Positions 22,109 to 34,405 of a DNA stretch of 64,000 nucleotides are shown piece by piece (position 1 is the stretch's first letter; every line of letters starts with the position of its first letter). A program made the translations under genes and the position numbers. Where the stretch lies: the NCBI RefSeq assembly GCF_032854445.1, contig NC_088306.1, forward strand, positions 12,891,386 through 12,955,385, written 5' to 3'. The notes below the pieces were generated by a model. The model saw nothing but the letters and a program-made list of their open reading frames with translations. It made no database searches and was not told the DNA's origin. Source of the DNA: Liolophura sinensis (taxonomy: Eukaryota > Mollusca > Polyplacophora > Chitonida > Chitonidae).

Positions 22109-22320
22109 TGTATTGTACCCCTGCTTAGTGCTTAGTGTTTAGAAGTCTGGTAGGCCTACGTGATAATGTGTAGGTTATGCTTCTGTGGTGTTACCCAGCA
22201 AAGTGCATAGAAGTATGGTACGTGAAAAGGTGTGGTGTGTGCTCATACTTAGTGTTTAGAAGTCTTGTACGTGGTAATGTGTAGGGTGTACCCAAGGCTT
22301 CTGAATTGTACCCATTGTCA

Positions 22321-24480
22321 CTGCCCATTTTTCTGTCACTGTCTACACGTAGTTCTTCCAACGCCCTCAAGCTTTTTGTGCCTACCCAGTTTTTATGTCA
22401 CTACAGTATGTACTTCTTCCGTCATCACTTTGTAACTAGCCAGTTTTACTGTCACTATCTAGCTCTTCTGTAACCACTCAGTTCTTTTGTCGCCACCTAG
22501 TGCTCCTTTCATTACCAGTACCCACTTCTGCTGTTACCACTTCTTCTGTGTCCATTTCTTCGGTCCGTCCGGAGTTCGTCTGTTAGTGCCCAGGTTTAAT
22601 CACTTACTTTCTGTCTCACCAAACTTGCCTTCAATTGACAGAAATTGTTGAGTACGACGTTAAACCCCAAGCACTCACTCACTCAATTGACAGACTCTGT
22701 AACTGTATTTGAATAGTTGTATTGGTTAAGTGGCTGAGCGGACTTGAGACGTGTTTAACTCATTTTCACGCTGTTACAAACAGTCGGTGATTATTTGTAG
22801 CATTAGCTTCATAATATGCATATGAATTGACTTACTGTCTGGTCGACGGAGCTATGCTAAAAGGGACTTTCAATTAAAACGCTATTACAACGTCAACACT
22901 CAAACATAGCAGTGTTTTGTCAATCCTGGAGACCATGACATTCCGCAGTGAACAAACAAACCTAAAATATATCACCAAAAGGCTTGTAGCTAACAGCATA
23001 TAAATATATAGGCCTGTGCTATCAAATGAGAGCATAATTTGTGTGTAGGACCTCCCCTCACGGAAGCGAGATAACGTGCACTAAACGTGGATGAATGGCC
23101 GGAACTTGCTGAATAAAATCATACATAGTCGAATAAGTGCTGTGAACCGCCAATGAGTCTTGTGAGCCGCCAATAAAAACAACGTTTATTTATTCATGTA
23201 TTTATTGATCTATTTATTTTTGATTTTTCATTTGTGATAACCCATGTCATAGTTTCATATTGCTGATAACAAATACCCGCTGTCCCTGCCGTTGCGTATG
23301 CAAACCACGTGATTGCTGCCACATAACAGACTTAGTTAACCCATCACTCTACCAAGGAAATTAGCACCCAGTCAACCAGACAGAATTGGATGCAAACATA
23401 CATACTGGCTATTTCTTCCCTAAAATATGCAATATGTAAATTTAAGTTTATGCCAGTATTGAACTAGGGGTATTGTCGTAGAAGGTGATATCTCGTGAAC
23501 GGTGTACCATAAGTTCACCAAACGTACACCACCTTATCATGAGGAGCCCCACCGATTTTATGAAATATTTGTTAACACGGCGTCTCCTGAACAGTTTATT
23601 CCAACTTCACCAAACTTGTCCCACAGTTACACTTTGTCAGAAGGATAAACCCTGCTGATTTTCGGCGACCGGCTTATTTTTGTCAAGTGTTTTTGTGACA
23701 ATCTTGTTAACAAGGTATCTCATGAAATTCTTAACCACTATTTACTAAACACAAATGTACATAACATGTAAACCTACCTGACCAAATATTCTAGAGCACG
23801 GCGTAATACACCAATCAAATAAAATTTCAATGTTCCATGGCCAAACATTTCCCAATAAACACTCTATAACTTTACCAGTTGAGCTTAAATTCACCAGACC
23901 TATATCACACTTACACTGCGTCATCAGGCAGAACCCTGTGGATTTTCAGCGACCTTGTCCTATTTTTCGCGTCCGTCCGTCCATGTCCTTGTAAACCCTG
24001 TGACTTAAGACCGAGGGTTTTGAGTATATTCCGCCGTATGTTTTACTCGGGAGAAGGATCTTAATAAATCATTTTTGAAAGAAACATTCAAAACAACAAA
24101 CCACCTCCTTAAATAAGTGGTCATCAGAAATCGTCAATTTTATTCTTGCACAATGTACATGTGATTTGTCTCAGGTTCGGTCAATACACAGGACTATAGC
24201 TCTCTGTTGGACGTGGGCGGACGCTTTTTCCAAACCATATGTGAAATTGCTAATCACCTTAAACAGCCAAAAATAAAGACACACGGACTTTTCTTAAATC
24301 TACATATTATAAATTCGTCAAGAAGTTTGCTTTATAAAACACGCTGACATAATCTTTTCTTGTTGATATATTTAGTATCACAAAATTCCGACATAGTTAT
24401 TTTAGTGAAACCCATTGAAGAGAAGCCATGATATGTGAACGTCAAGTAATACATAGATTACGTGCATAATATGCTCGACA
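22321..24480. other. Intergenic spacer between arrays
   Basis: No gene is seen. Loosely repeated gtcacta/ttcttc-rich sequence occurs at 22321-22580, and two short SINE-tail fragments near 22640-22690 and 23790-23822. From about 23460 to 24000, phrases such as ttcaccaaac and ctcgtgaac recur with loose spacing, as in old dispersed repeats. Confidence 0.5.
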
Positions 24481-26815
24481 GAAAAGCTCTGTATCACAGC
24501 CATCCATGTCATCACAGAATAGTTCTATATAATAGTCATCCGTAAATTAGATCAGAGAATAGTTCTGTATATCACAGTTTTCCGTAAACTACATCACAGA
24601 ATAGTTCTGTATATCAGTCATTCGTACATAATCTACGTCATAGAATACAATGCAGTTTGCTATCATATTCATCCGTAATCTACGTCACAAAATAGTTCTG
24701 CATATCAGCTATCCGTAATGTAAATCAATGCTTACATTTGCTGTCGGTAATATTCATCACAGGACGGTTCTGTATCTGAGCTATCCGAAATGTAAATCAA
24801 TGCTTACAAATAGCCGTCGGTAATATTCATCACAGGATGGTTCTGCATCTGAGCCACACGTAATGTAAATCAATGCTTACAAATAGCCACCGGTAATATT
24901 CATCACAGGACGGTTCTGCATATGAGGTATCCGTAATGTAAATCAATGCTTACAAATAGCCGTCGGTTATATTCATCACAGGACGGTTCTGCACCTGAAC
25001 TATCCGTAATGTAAATCAATGCTTACAAATAGCCGTCGGTAATATTCATCACAGGACGGTTCTGTATCTGAGCTATCCGTAATGTAAATCAATGCTTACA
25101 AATAGCCGTCGGTAATATTTATCACTGGACGGTTCTGTATCTCAGCCATCCGTAATGTAAATCAATGCTTACAATAGCCGTGGGTAATATTCATCACAGG
25201 ACGGTTCTGCACCTGAGCTATCCGAAATGTAAATCAATGCTTACAATAGCCCTCAGTAATATTCATCACAGGACGGTTCTGCACCTGAGCTATCCGTAAT
25301 GTAAATCAATGCTTACAAATAGCCGTCGCTAATATTCATCACTGGACGGTTCTGTATCTGAGCTATTCGTTATGTAAATCAATGGTTACAAATAGCCGTG
25401 GGTAATATTCATCACAGGACGGTTCTGTATCTCAGCCATCCGTAATGTAAATCAATGCTTACAATAGCCCTCAGTAATATTCATCACAGGACGGTTCTGC
25501 ACCTGAGCTATCCGTAATGTAAATCAATGCTTACAAATAGCCGTCGGTAATATTCATCACAGGACGGTTCTGTATCTGAGCTATCCGTAATGTAAATCAA
25601 TGCTTACAAATAGCCGTCGGTAATATTCATCACAGGACAGTTCTGCATCTGAGCCACCCGTAATGTAAATCAATGCTTACAAATAGCCACCGGTAATATT
25701 CATCACAGGACGGTTCTGCATATGAGGTATCCGTAATGTAAATCAATGCTTACAAATAGCCGTCGGTTATATTCATCACAGGACGGTTCTGCACCTGAGC
25801 TATCCGTAATGTAAATCAATGCTTACAAATAGCCGTCGGTAATATTCATCACAGGACGGTTCTGTATCTGAGCTATCCGTAATGTAAATCAATGCTTACA
25901 AATAGCCGTCGGTAATATTTATCACTGGACGGTTCTGTATCTCAGCCATCCGTAATGTAAATCAATGCTTACAATAGCCGTGGGTAATATTCATCACAGG
26001 ACGGTTCTGCACCTGAGCTATCCGTAATGTAAATCAATGCTTACAAATAGCCGTCGGTAATATTTATCACTGGACGGTTCTGTATCTCAGCCATCCGTAA
26101 TGTAAATCAATGCTTACAATAGCCGTGGGTAATATTCATCACAGGACGGTTCTGCACCTGAGCTATCCGAAATGTAAATCAATGCTTACAATAGCCCTCA
26201 GTAATATTCATCACAGGACGGTTCTGCACCTGAGCTATCCGTAATGTAAATCAATGCTTACAAATAGCCGTCGCTAATATTCATCACAGGACGGTTCTGT
26301 ATCTGAGCTATTCGTTATGTAAATCAATGGTTACAAATAGCCGTGGGTAATATTCATCACAGGGCGGTTCTGTATCTCAGCCATCCGTAATGTAAATCAA
26401 TGCTTACAATAGCCCTCAGTAATATTCATCACAGGACGATTCTGCACCTGAGCTATCCGTAATGTAAATCAATGCTTACAAATAGCCGTCGGTAATATTC
26501 ATCACAGCACGGTTCTGTATCTGAGCTATCCGTAATGTAAATCAATGCTTACAATAGCCGTCGGTAATATTCATCACAGGACGGTTCTGTATCTCAGCCA
26601 TCCGTAATGTAAATCAATGCTTACAATAGCCGTCGGTAATACTCATCACTGGACGGTTCTGTATCTCAGCCATCCGTAATGTAAATCAATGTTTACAAAT
26701 AGCCGTCGATAATATTCATCACAGGACGGTTCTGTATCTCAGCCATCGGTAATGTAAATCAATGCTTACAAATAGCCGTCGGTAATATTCATCACAGATC
26801 GGTTCTGTATCTTAA
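24480..26815. repeat. 73-bp satellite array with higher-order structure
   Basis: About 31 units each contain aatgtaaatcaatgcttaca, aatagccgtcggtaatattc and atcacaggacggttctgtat. Spacing between the acggttctg landmarks is mostly 72-73 bases. Variant units (ctcagtaatatt, cgtcgcta, ctggac, cgtcggttat) recur in the same order about 800-940 bases apart, so blocks of 11-13 units have been duplicated. The first few units (24480-24720) are the most diverged. No open frame or gene is associated. Confidence 0.96.
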
Positions 26816-27710
26816 CCATGAGTAACCTATATGATAAATACTTTATATTACTGCCATTTATAATCTATACACATCAATTAACAAATCCATATCACATTTT
26901 ATGTTTGCATAACAATAACTAAGACAGGTTGGCAAGCCAATGATATAAGCTTAAATATGTAAATGTCATAGAAATAAATATTAAAAACAGTAAAAACTAC
27001 CTGCAATATATCACAGACAATAAGCCATTCACTAACAGACCAAAACGGCCGAGAATAATAGCTATTCCATTTTTCACAGATATAGCACTAACAGTTCTCT
27101 TTTTCTTTTTTTTTCTTTTTTTGTAAAATAGCTTTGGTTTCATGGTTGACTCTTCTTCCACATATAACCAATATGCATATCATGTATATATGTATATCAT
27201 CTAGAACAAATTGTGTAAAAGAGTTCTACATTCAAATTTGAAACCCTTGATGTCGGCAGTTGTTACCAGTTGAAAGAGGTTCTATAATAATGGCCAGTAG
27301 GGATTCCGTTGCACATGAATCCTCAATCAAAACAATCCCCACATCGGACGTACACACTGGACTGAAAATTATAGATTTGAGGTGTGAATAGGAGATATTT
27401 GCATATTTCACGGATAATGTGGGGTGTAAAAGAACGCAGGAGCACACCCGTACAGGACCAAGGGTGAATATCACAGGACGTGCTTTTTCAAAGCCGTTTT
27501 TGTAAAATGAGTCGTCCTAACTCAAAGCATCATTTTCTCTAGAGTCAAACATTAAAAAAATAATATCTGCTATCTGCTACTTGGACCATATCTATTATGT
27601 CACGAGGGCTTTTTAAGATATTCGAAAAATGTGGAATGGCGTGACTTTGGCAACAGTCTTCAACATTTGCTTTGAAAGATGTACCTGTAGCCTACATTGT
27701 CGAATCCAGA
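26816..27710. other. Intergenic, probable 3' UTR of the innexin gene
   Basis: No exon or repeat array is visible. It contains a T-rich tract at about 27096-27122 and probably the 3' untranslated region of the minus-strand innexin gene. Confidence 0.45.
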
Positions 27711-29506
27711 CTACGGTTTCCAGATTTTCATGTTTCTTGACATTGTTTTACGGACTTTTTGTCGGATTTTAAAGGCCAAAGGGTTAAGATCTTTATACGT
27801 CCCGGATTGTGTGTCGTAGTATGGCATTAGAACACGACTGGAAAGTGCCCCTCCGTATGGTTGGCTGTAATGCTTCCCGTAGTCTCCACCGTAGATCTGC
27901 TTCTCGGAGTCATTCGGTGATGAGTTGGGGTACTCCTCGAGATCCTCCAAAATAATGACGTCAGAATGTCTGGAAGCGGTGCTTTGACGTCGCTGCCTCC
28001 TATTGTTCCTGAGCTTTGGTCGCCGCGGTACTCGGAAGACGACCTTTCTAGGCGAGGCTCTCCATTTATATGACCGATAGGGAACTACTTGGCGGTTGTT
28101 TTGATCTGCCGATGCATGATGGTCTACAGGAAATTCAGGATTCAAGCCGTCAGGATGGTTGTAGCGGACCAACTCACGGAAGTAGAGATGGTCGGGTGTG
28201 TAATCTTTGGGGCGACTAGAGATGCTGTCTCGACGGCGTTTCTCCGATGCCAGTTCACCGTTTGCACGTCCCAGTTTCTGGGCCATATAATAGTCCAAAA
28301 GTTCGTCATCCATGCCTGACTCTGGAGGACCGGTTCTGGAGAGTCCAGCATCAGTGATCTTGCTGTTTCTCCTTGCTTTCGGCGCACCTTGTCCGTCTTC
28401 TGGCGACCCTGCCCCGAGACAACCCCCGCCACAGCAGCCACCACAGATCGGAGAGGATTTATCTGGGTTGTCCGCGGCTTTCAGAAAACGATCCACTTGC
28501 GTTTGTTTGACAAACGCTCGCTTTTCGCCCCCTCCAAGCGCGAAGACGGCAGACTTGTCGCCGTATCCACCGTGCCCTCCAGCATGGGTGCCGTACTTCC
28601 TAGCCAGCGACTTTGACAACCCTGGGTCGTTGCAAAGGTGTTCGTTTTCATCGCAGAGTTTTGAAAGCATCCAGTAGTATCTGGAGTTGTAGTTTCTCTG
28701 AATGCAGTGAGCCAAACGATAGTCCATGGCGCCAGGTATACTTCTGTGAAGATATGTGTCCTGATATCGTCGAGGCAAACACAGATCCACGATGATATGA
28801 AACAGAATTAAAACGATCAAAATGGCGAGGATGATTATGTTGATGTACCAGACCACCCGTAGAAAAATCGAGGTAGGAAAGTAGCAGTTATATGTAATCT
28901 GATTTCGGCTGTCATAGAGGCAAGTGAAACGGTCTCGGAAGATCACGAAGTCGGGCGAGAACATCCCGAGATTGCCTCCTAACCATGCTACAGTGATGAC
29001 CAACATGGCGATCCATTTGATAAGGTGCATTGTATACAGACGACGAGCTTTGCACGTCAAGAGGTAGCTCAGGTATTCCAAATAATTATCAAGCTGGCGA
29101 TGAACGGAAGCTTCGTCAGACCTGAGCTGGGATCTGTCGTACTTGTGATATGCAGTGGTGAGGATGTTGCCGTGCTCTATGATGGCCTTTGTGTGTGATC
29201 GCATTTCACTTGCCAAACACCAATGCCAGATGAGCAATGGGATCGCGAGGCAAGTGCACTGGCAAATAAGTAATATTGGGAAGATTTTGTGTCTGTGAAG
29301 AGGTGCTCCTTCCACCCAGACGTTATATGTGACCTTGGTGCCATTAGCGGGAGGATTGGTGAAGTATGCAGTGCCATTCACTAGAGTGTAGTTCAATCTG
29401 GTGTCCAAGTTGGCCGGACGAGGATTGTTCCAACAGTAGTCGTTCACTTCTGACAGCGTGTTACCATAATTCGGCTGATCCCTCGAAGAACATTTCACTT
29501 TGTCAA
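27711..29506 (-). CDS. Innexin exon 2 (loop 1 to C-terminus)
   Basis: The 1796-nt exon starts after a good acceptor (tttcatgttcccag on the minus strand) and supplies residues 63-660, TM2 to TM4 and the tail. The tail includes a cysteine/glycine-rich patch (CGGCCGGGCLGAG), a basic segment, acidic clusters and the end NMKIWKP. The open frame extends a little upstream of the acceptor, but the frame continuity with exon 1 (G plus TT giving V) supports the splice. Confidence 0.88.
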
Positions 29507-31643
29507 CTGGGAACATGAAATCAGAAACAAAAGCACTTAACACGTGGGTATTTTTAGCGCTTGTACTCTTAACACAGTTTGTTATTAGATTGACTGATTG
29601 ATGTTTAACGACGTGGTCATGAAATTTTCATTGATACGACGGCTGTCAGGTTTGTGGGTGGGGGACACCGGATTTCACGAAATCCTAAACACAGCGAGAA
29701 TAATCCGTGTACATGTATGACTGGTACAGGAATGGACACAGACAATCATTACACGTATGATTAGGACAGGAATGGACAGAGCCAATCATTAGATTTACGA
29801 TTGGGGCAGGGATGGACACAGAGAATCATTACACGTACGATTGGGAGAGGATTTGACACAGACAATCATTATATGTACGACTGAGACAGGAACGAACAGA
29901 GAGAATCATTATATGTAGGCCTACGACTGAGACAGGAATGGACACACACAATCATTACATGTACGATTGGGACAGGAATAAAGAAAGACAATCATTACAT
30001 TTACGATTGGGTCAGGAATGGACACAGACTATCATTACATGTACGGTTGGGGTAGGGATGGACACAGGCAATCATTACATTTATGCTTGGGTCAGGAATG
30101 AACACAGACAATCGTTACATGAACGATTGAGACGGGAATGGATCATACAATCATTACACGTATGATTAGGACAGGAATGAACACAGACAATCATTACACG
30201 TATAATTAGGACAGGAATGGGCAATGACAATCATTACATTTACGATTGAGGCAGGGATGGACACAGACGATCATTACATATACGATTGGGACAGGAATGA
30301 ACAAAGACAATCATTACATTTACGATTGGGTCAGGAATGGACACAGACAATCATTACATGAACGATTGAGACAGGAATGGATCAGACAATCATTACATTT
30401 ATGCTTGGGTCAGGAATGAACACAGACAATCGTTACACGTATAATTAGGACAGGAATGAACACAGTCAATCATTACATTTACGATTGAGGCAGGGATGGA
30501 CACAGACGATCATTACATATACGATTGGGACAGGAATGAACAAAGACAATCATTACATTTACGATTGGGTCAGGAATGGACACAGACTATCATTACATGT
30601 ACGGTTGGGGTAGGGATGGACACAGGCAATCATTACATTTATGCTTGGGTCAGGAATGAACACAGACAATCGTTACATGAACGATTGAGACGGGAATGGA
30701 TCAGACAATCATTACACGTATGATTAGGACAGGAATGAACACAAACAATCATTACACGTATAATTTGGACAGGAATGGGCAATGACAATTATTACATTTA
30801 CTATTGAGACAGGGATGGACACAGACGATCATTACATATACGATTGGGACAGGAATGAACAAAGACAATCATTACATTTACGATTGGGTCAGGAATGGAC
30901 ACAGACAATCATTACATGAACGATTGAGACAGGAATGGACATAGATAATCATTACATGTACGATTGGGACAGGAATCGACACGGACAATCACTACATGTA
31001 CAGTTAGACAGGAATGAAAACAGACAATCATTACACGTATGATTACGACGGGAATGAAAAGAGAGAACCACCAAATGTACGATTGGTACAGGAATGGACA
31101 TAGACAATCACCTCATCTTCGAGTGGGACAGGAATGAACACAGAGAATTATTACATGTAGGACTGGGGCAGGAATGAACACAGACAAGCATTGCATGTAC
31201 GATTGGGACAGGAATGAACACAGACATTCATTGCATGTACGATTGGGACAGGTATGAACAAAGACAATCATTACATTTATGGCTGGGACAGGAATGGACA
31301 CAGATAATCATTACACGTACGACTGGGTCAAGAATGGACACAGACAATCATTACATGTACAATTGGGGCAGGGACGGACACAGATAATTACGGCTGGGAC
31401 AGGAATCGACACAGAGAATGTAAGATTAGGACAGGAATGGACTCAAAACGACCTACCTCCGTACAAGACAATCAGTGCGATCAGTGCGATCAACAGGACC
31501 GGGGCAATCACTGCAAACTTGACAACTTTGTCAGGATAAAACTCAGCGGTTGGCTCGGCTTGCCGTCCTCGACGGCTACACAAGGTCCCCATTGACGGTG
31601 AAGGTTGAGAAGAAGTGTGAAGAATGGTTGTTGTCGGTATCAT
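27711..31643 (-). CDS. Innexin-family gap-junction/hemichannel protein, two coding exons
   Basis: The joined protein is about 660 aa with four hydrophobic helices: about 40-61 (exon 1), 137-158, 224-245 and 278-302. The first extracellular loop has cysteines near 68 and 87, the second in a DYCW motif typical of innexins; the second loop has cysteines near 258 and 270. A proline sits in TM2 (IFPILL), as in innexins. Innexins form hexameric or octameric plasma-membrane channels. Unusual points: the YYQW motif before TM2 is absent, the second-loop cysteines are only 12 residues apart, three N-x-T sequons (about N101, N106, N117) occur in loop 1, and the cytoplasmic tail is about 350 residues. 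The family call rests on topology and cysteine pattern, so a divergent pannexin-like hemichannel is possible. Confidence 0.82.
29700..31445. repeat. 40-bp minisatellite filling the innexin intron
   Basis: About 43 units of the form acaatcattacatttacgat, tgggacaggaatggacacag. Variant units repeat in blocks about 240 and 320 bases apart (for example those with gggatggacacagacgatca near 30250, 30490 and 30810), showing higher-order duplication. It ends within about ten bases of the exon 1 donor. Confidence 0.95.
31457..31643 (-). CDS. Innexin exon 1 (N-terminus and TM1)
   Basis: The exon encodes MIPTTTILH, a basic patch, then the hydrophobic helix VVKFAVIAPVLLIALIALIV and LYG, and ends at a gtaggt donor in phase 1. 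Joining to exon 2 gives LYGVDKVKC, the expected end of TM1 followed by the first loop cysteine. The start at 31643 is the first ATG of the frame; a second ATG (SPSMGT, residue 18) is an alternative that would give a more typical short innexin N-terminus. Confidence 0.75.
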
Positions 31644-31653
31644 ATGATACCGA
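31634..31653. promoter_or_regulatory. Perfect 20-bp palindrome covering the innexin start codon
   Basis: tcggtatcatatgataccga is identical to its own reverse complement, and the initiating ATG (minus strand, 31643-31641) lies at its centre. It may be a dimeric protein-binding site or chance; nothing else in the sequence assigns a role. Confidence 0.4.
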
Positions 31654-33997
31654 TGCAGCTGCGTGTGAGAACTGAGGATGCTATGATAATATTGTGTTCA
31701 GATGTGATGGTAGACATTGGATTGTCTTAAGTGCTCAGGGGCTTCCAGGTTTCCTAAATATACAAGAAACTCAACACCGCTGGTAGCGGAAATTGCTCAC
31801 TGTAGAATAAATGAATGAATGAATATGATGCCATTACCAAGCTTTCCGAGATTTTCGACTGAGAGAAACATTATCTCTGAAGCTCACTTCAATGTACCGT
31901 TTTGAATTTGTTTTGAAGAGCACGAAATCACATTGATGGGAAGATACCTTAAAATATATGTAGAACAAGTACACAATAATGACGGGAATCACCTCCGGAA
32001 AGCCAATGGATTTCTCTCGTCTTTTGCAGTTAGTTCAGCTGTTCAAATTGCCTTCGTGTATAGAAACTGACACCTGTTATCCTCATCGGTCCAGTAGTCT
32101 CACACACTCGGGAGATGAAAGAAGGAGTAAATTCAGCCAAACCTTGTTTCCTAAGTGATCTAACAGTTTCAGATAAATGTACACTATGGAATGACTAAAG
32201 TTTTCCTTCCCATTAGTCACTTAGCCACCGAAAAAGAAGATAAACGAAGTAAAAAGCTGTTTTCTATCTTCCAAAATCTTGACACCTTGACTTGATGGAA
32301 GTACTACAATCTCTAAAAAGTTTCATGACACCGAAGAGGGTCATGGCATATACAAGCTGCTGTAGCAGCTTAACGTCTTAAACCTTGTCATGCGCCTGAG
32401 TCGCTTGCGAAGCGGACAAAATTCCAGTATCCAAATCGAACCTTTAGTCAATCTTCGCATAAATGGGGACAGCGTTCCTAGCAATGGGTAAACAATGGAA
32501 AACACAGTCGCCCCTTCCCTGTCACCCCGCTGACGGGTGGGGGAAGGAGCAAAAGGTTAATGTAGGATTAAAGCCTCACACTCTCACCTGACGACAGCTC
32601 CTGTACACCTCAGGTATGCTGAATTGAAGTGGCTTTCTTAGATTGCCTCTAACAACGCCCTTACGGACCGATCAGAGATAAGGTCACCCGTTGAACAAAA
32701 TTTGTCATTCATAGGCCGTCTGATCCACGACAGTCGTATGTCCATCCGGTAACAATCTGCACCACCCTTATACACATGCCAAGGAAATACAGCCCAAAAT
32801 ACGGCCCTGGTTAGGTAGTGTAAGCTTTGATCCGTAAACGATTTTAACGAGAAATCGACGTATTTGGAGTTGCTCGGAATTGAGAGCAGTAAATTTTCTC
32901 GTTTTGAACCAGTGATATTATAGTCAGACACATAATCGCCAGTAAAACTCGTCAACGTATTTGCCAACCAAAAGATTCCTTCCAAAATCACAAATACTGT
33001 ACAATCACAATGGCATGTACTTGCATAACATTGAATCAGATGTTTTTGTTACCAAAACGAGGTCTGTCTTGCTGGGATCATCTTTGTCAAGTTGAAGAAA
33101 AGCCCACTGGAGGGCAGAAACGCCACAGAATTTAAATAGGGCTGTATATGTTAATCTGTCAGAGTATCTACATGTATAGCAAATTCATGAAATTCTCATC
33201 AAGCATGCGAAAGGGAATCATTAGAATAATTACATTTTACATAAAATTGTTGAGAGTTTGAAGGAGTGCTGAGGCCGTACGGTTACTAGTTGGGTATAGT
33301 GTATTAGCAACTGTTGTCATTAGTGATGTTTATGTGTAATGAAGTCGATACAATGTTCTTTAAAGAGTGTTTGGTTCCACAAGGCACTATAACGTAATTT
33401 TCTCGTTGGAAAGTAAATATTTTAATACCAACTGGACTCCAGGTTTCATTTGGCGGAGTGATTTATCAGACAGATGTCGACACGTCAGCGATGAAAACTA
33501 CAGCTGGTGGTTACAAATACACGAAAACTAACCAAACATCCCCACTGCTTGTTTGACATCATTCTCCAATGATTCATTTTTATTAAGTGTGTACGTTGGA
33601 ACTTAAGGTTTAATGTATGCCGCTGTTACGTATCGATTAATGTGCAATGATTAATCTTATAACGGTATTGACATACCGATACCTAACCCAGACTAACACG
33701 GCAACACGGTAGCCATAAAGTAAAGGTTTATTGGTTGTCCATACAAATACAACAGCTTGTACTGACAAGACATAACTTTACCAGTATAAGCCGCTGAGAT
33801 TATCATCATCAAACAGAGCTACAGTAAATCACGGAATTTTGTACCATTTTGTTGCCCTACTGTTAAAACTATACAGTAGAAAAGGTTCACCAGTTGGAGA
33901 AAAATCTTGTCAAGTTATATGTCTTATACTGTAAATCAGATTCACATGGTCAAAAATCAAAAATCGATGACTTTTTAAATTTAGAATAAGATTAAGG

Positions 33998-34100
33998 GGG
34001 ATCTATTTATTTGATTGGTGTTTTACGCTGTCCTTAGGAGTATTTCACTTACACGACGGCGGCCAGCATTATGGTTAGAAGAAATCGGTCAGAGCCCGAA
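33998..34100 (-). mobile_element. SINE, minus orientation, truncated
   Basis: tatttgattggtgttttacg, agtatttcacttacacgacg and ccagcattatgg are the reverse complement of the SINE tail and distal body. Confidence 0.8.
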
Positions 34101-34224
34101 GATAACGCACACCTTTCGGCTATCATGAGCTAAATTTGAACTCAAAGCGACCGCATTAAGTGACGTAAGTATTAAATACCTCTGTGATGGGATGCGTGCA
34201 GGGGTTCTCGTTGATGAGGCGGTT

Positions 34225-34405
34225 CATGTGTGATCGGTTCTACCAGAAGATCACTATCACCGGGAAGCAGAAGTCGTGAAGTCGAATTCAGTTTCCCTCC
34301 CCTGGGCTGCCGCATTATCTCAGGAGGCCTATCCCTCGTACGCTATCGTCGTCGTATAGGGAAATATTTTTCAGTCCGGCCTATAAAGTCTCAAACAATC
34401 AATCG
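34225..34405 (+). mobile_element. SINE-like element, diverged
   Basis: tcccctgggctgccgcatta, cgtcgtcgtatagggaaata and aagtctcaaacaatcaatcg follow the order of the SINE body and tail with many changes. Confidence 0.5.

Larger units (their letters stand above)
20200..22320. repeat. ~70-bp degenerate satellite
   Basis: About 30 units of the form tgtttagaagtctggtacat, gataaggtgtagggtgtgcc, caaggcctctgtgttgtacc run across this 2.1-kb stretch. Copies vary in length and sequence, so the array is older than the others. It is interrupted by at least two SINE tails (about 20618-20708 and 22045-22108). Confidence 0.92.

Noticed and set aside
24480..26815. Possible CRISPR-like direct repeat array
   Set aside because: Units are contiguous 73-bp repeats without unique spacers, and the DNA is animal nuclear sequence.
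28142..28677. Plus-strand and alternate-frame open frames of 75-121 codons
   Set aside because: They are shadows of the innexin tail exon in other frames.
32638..32991. 117-codon open frame on the minus strand between the innexin and ASB genes
   Set aside because: No recognisable domain, no repeat of family motifs and no clear splice partners; left as unassigned.
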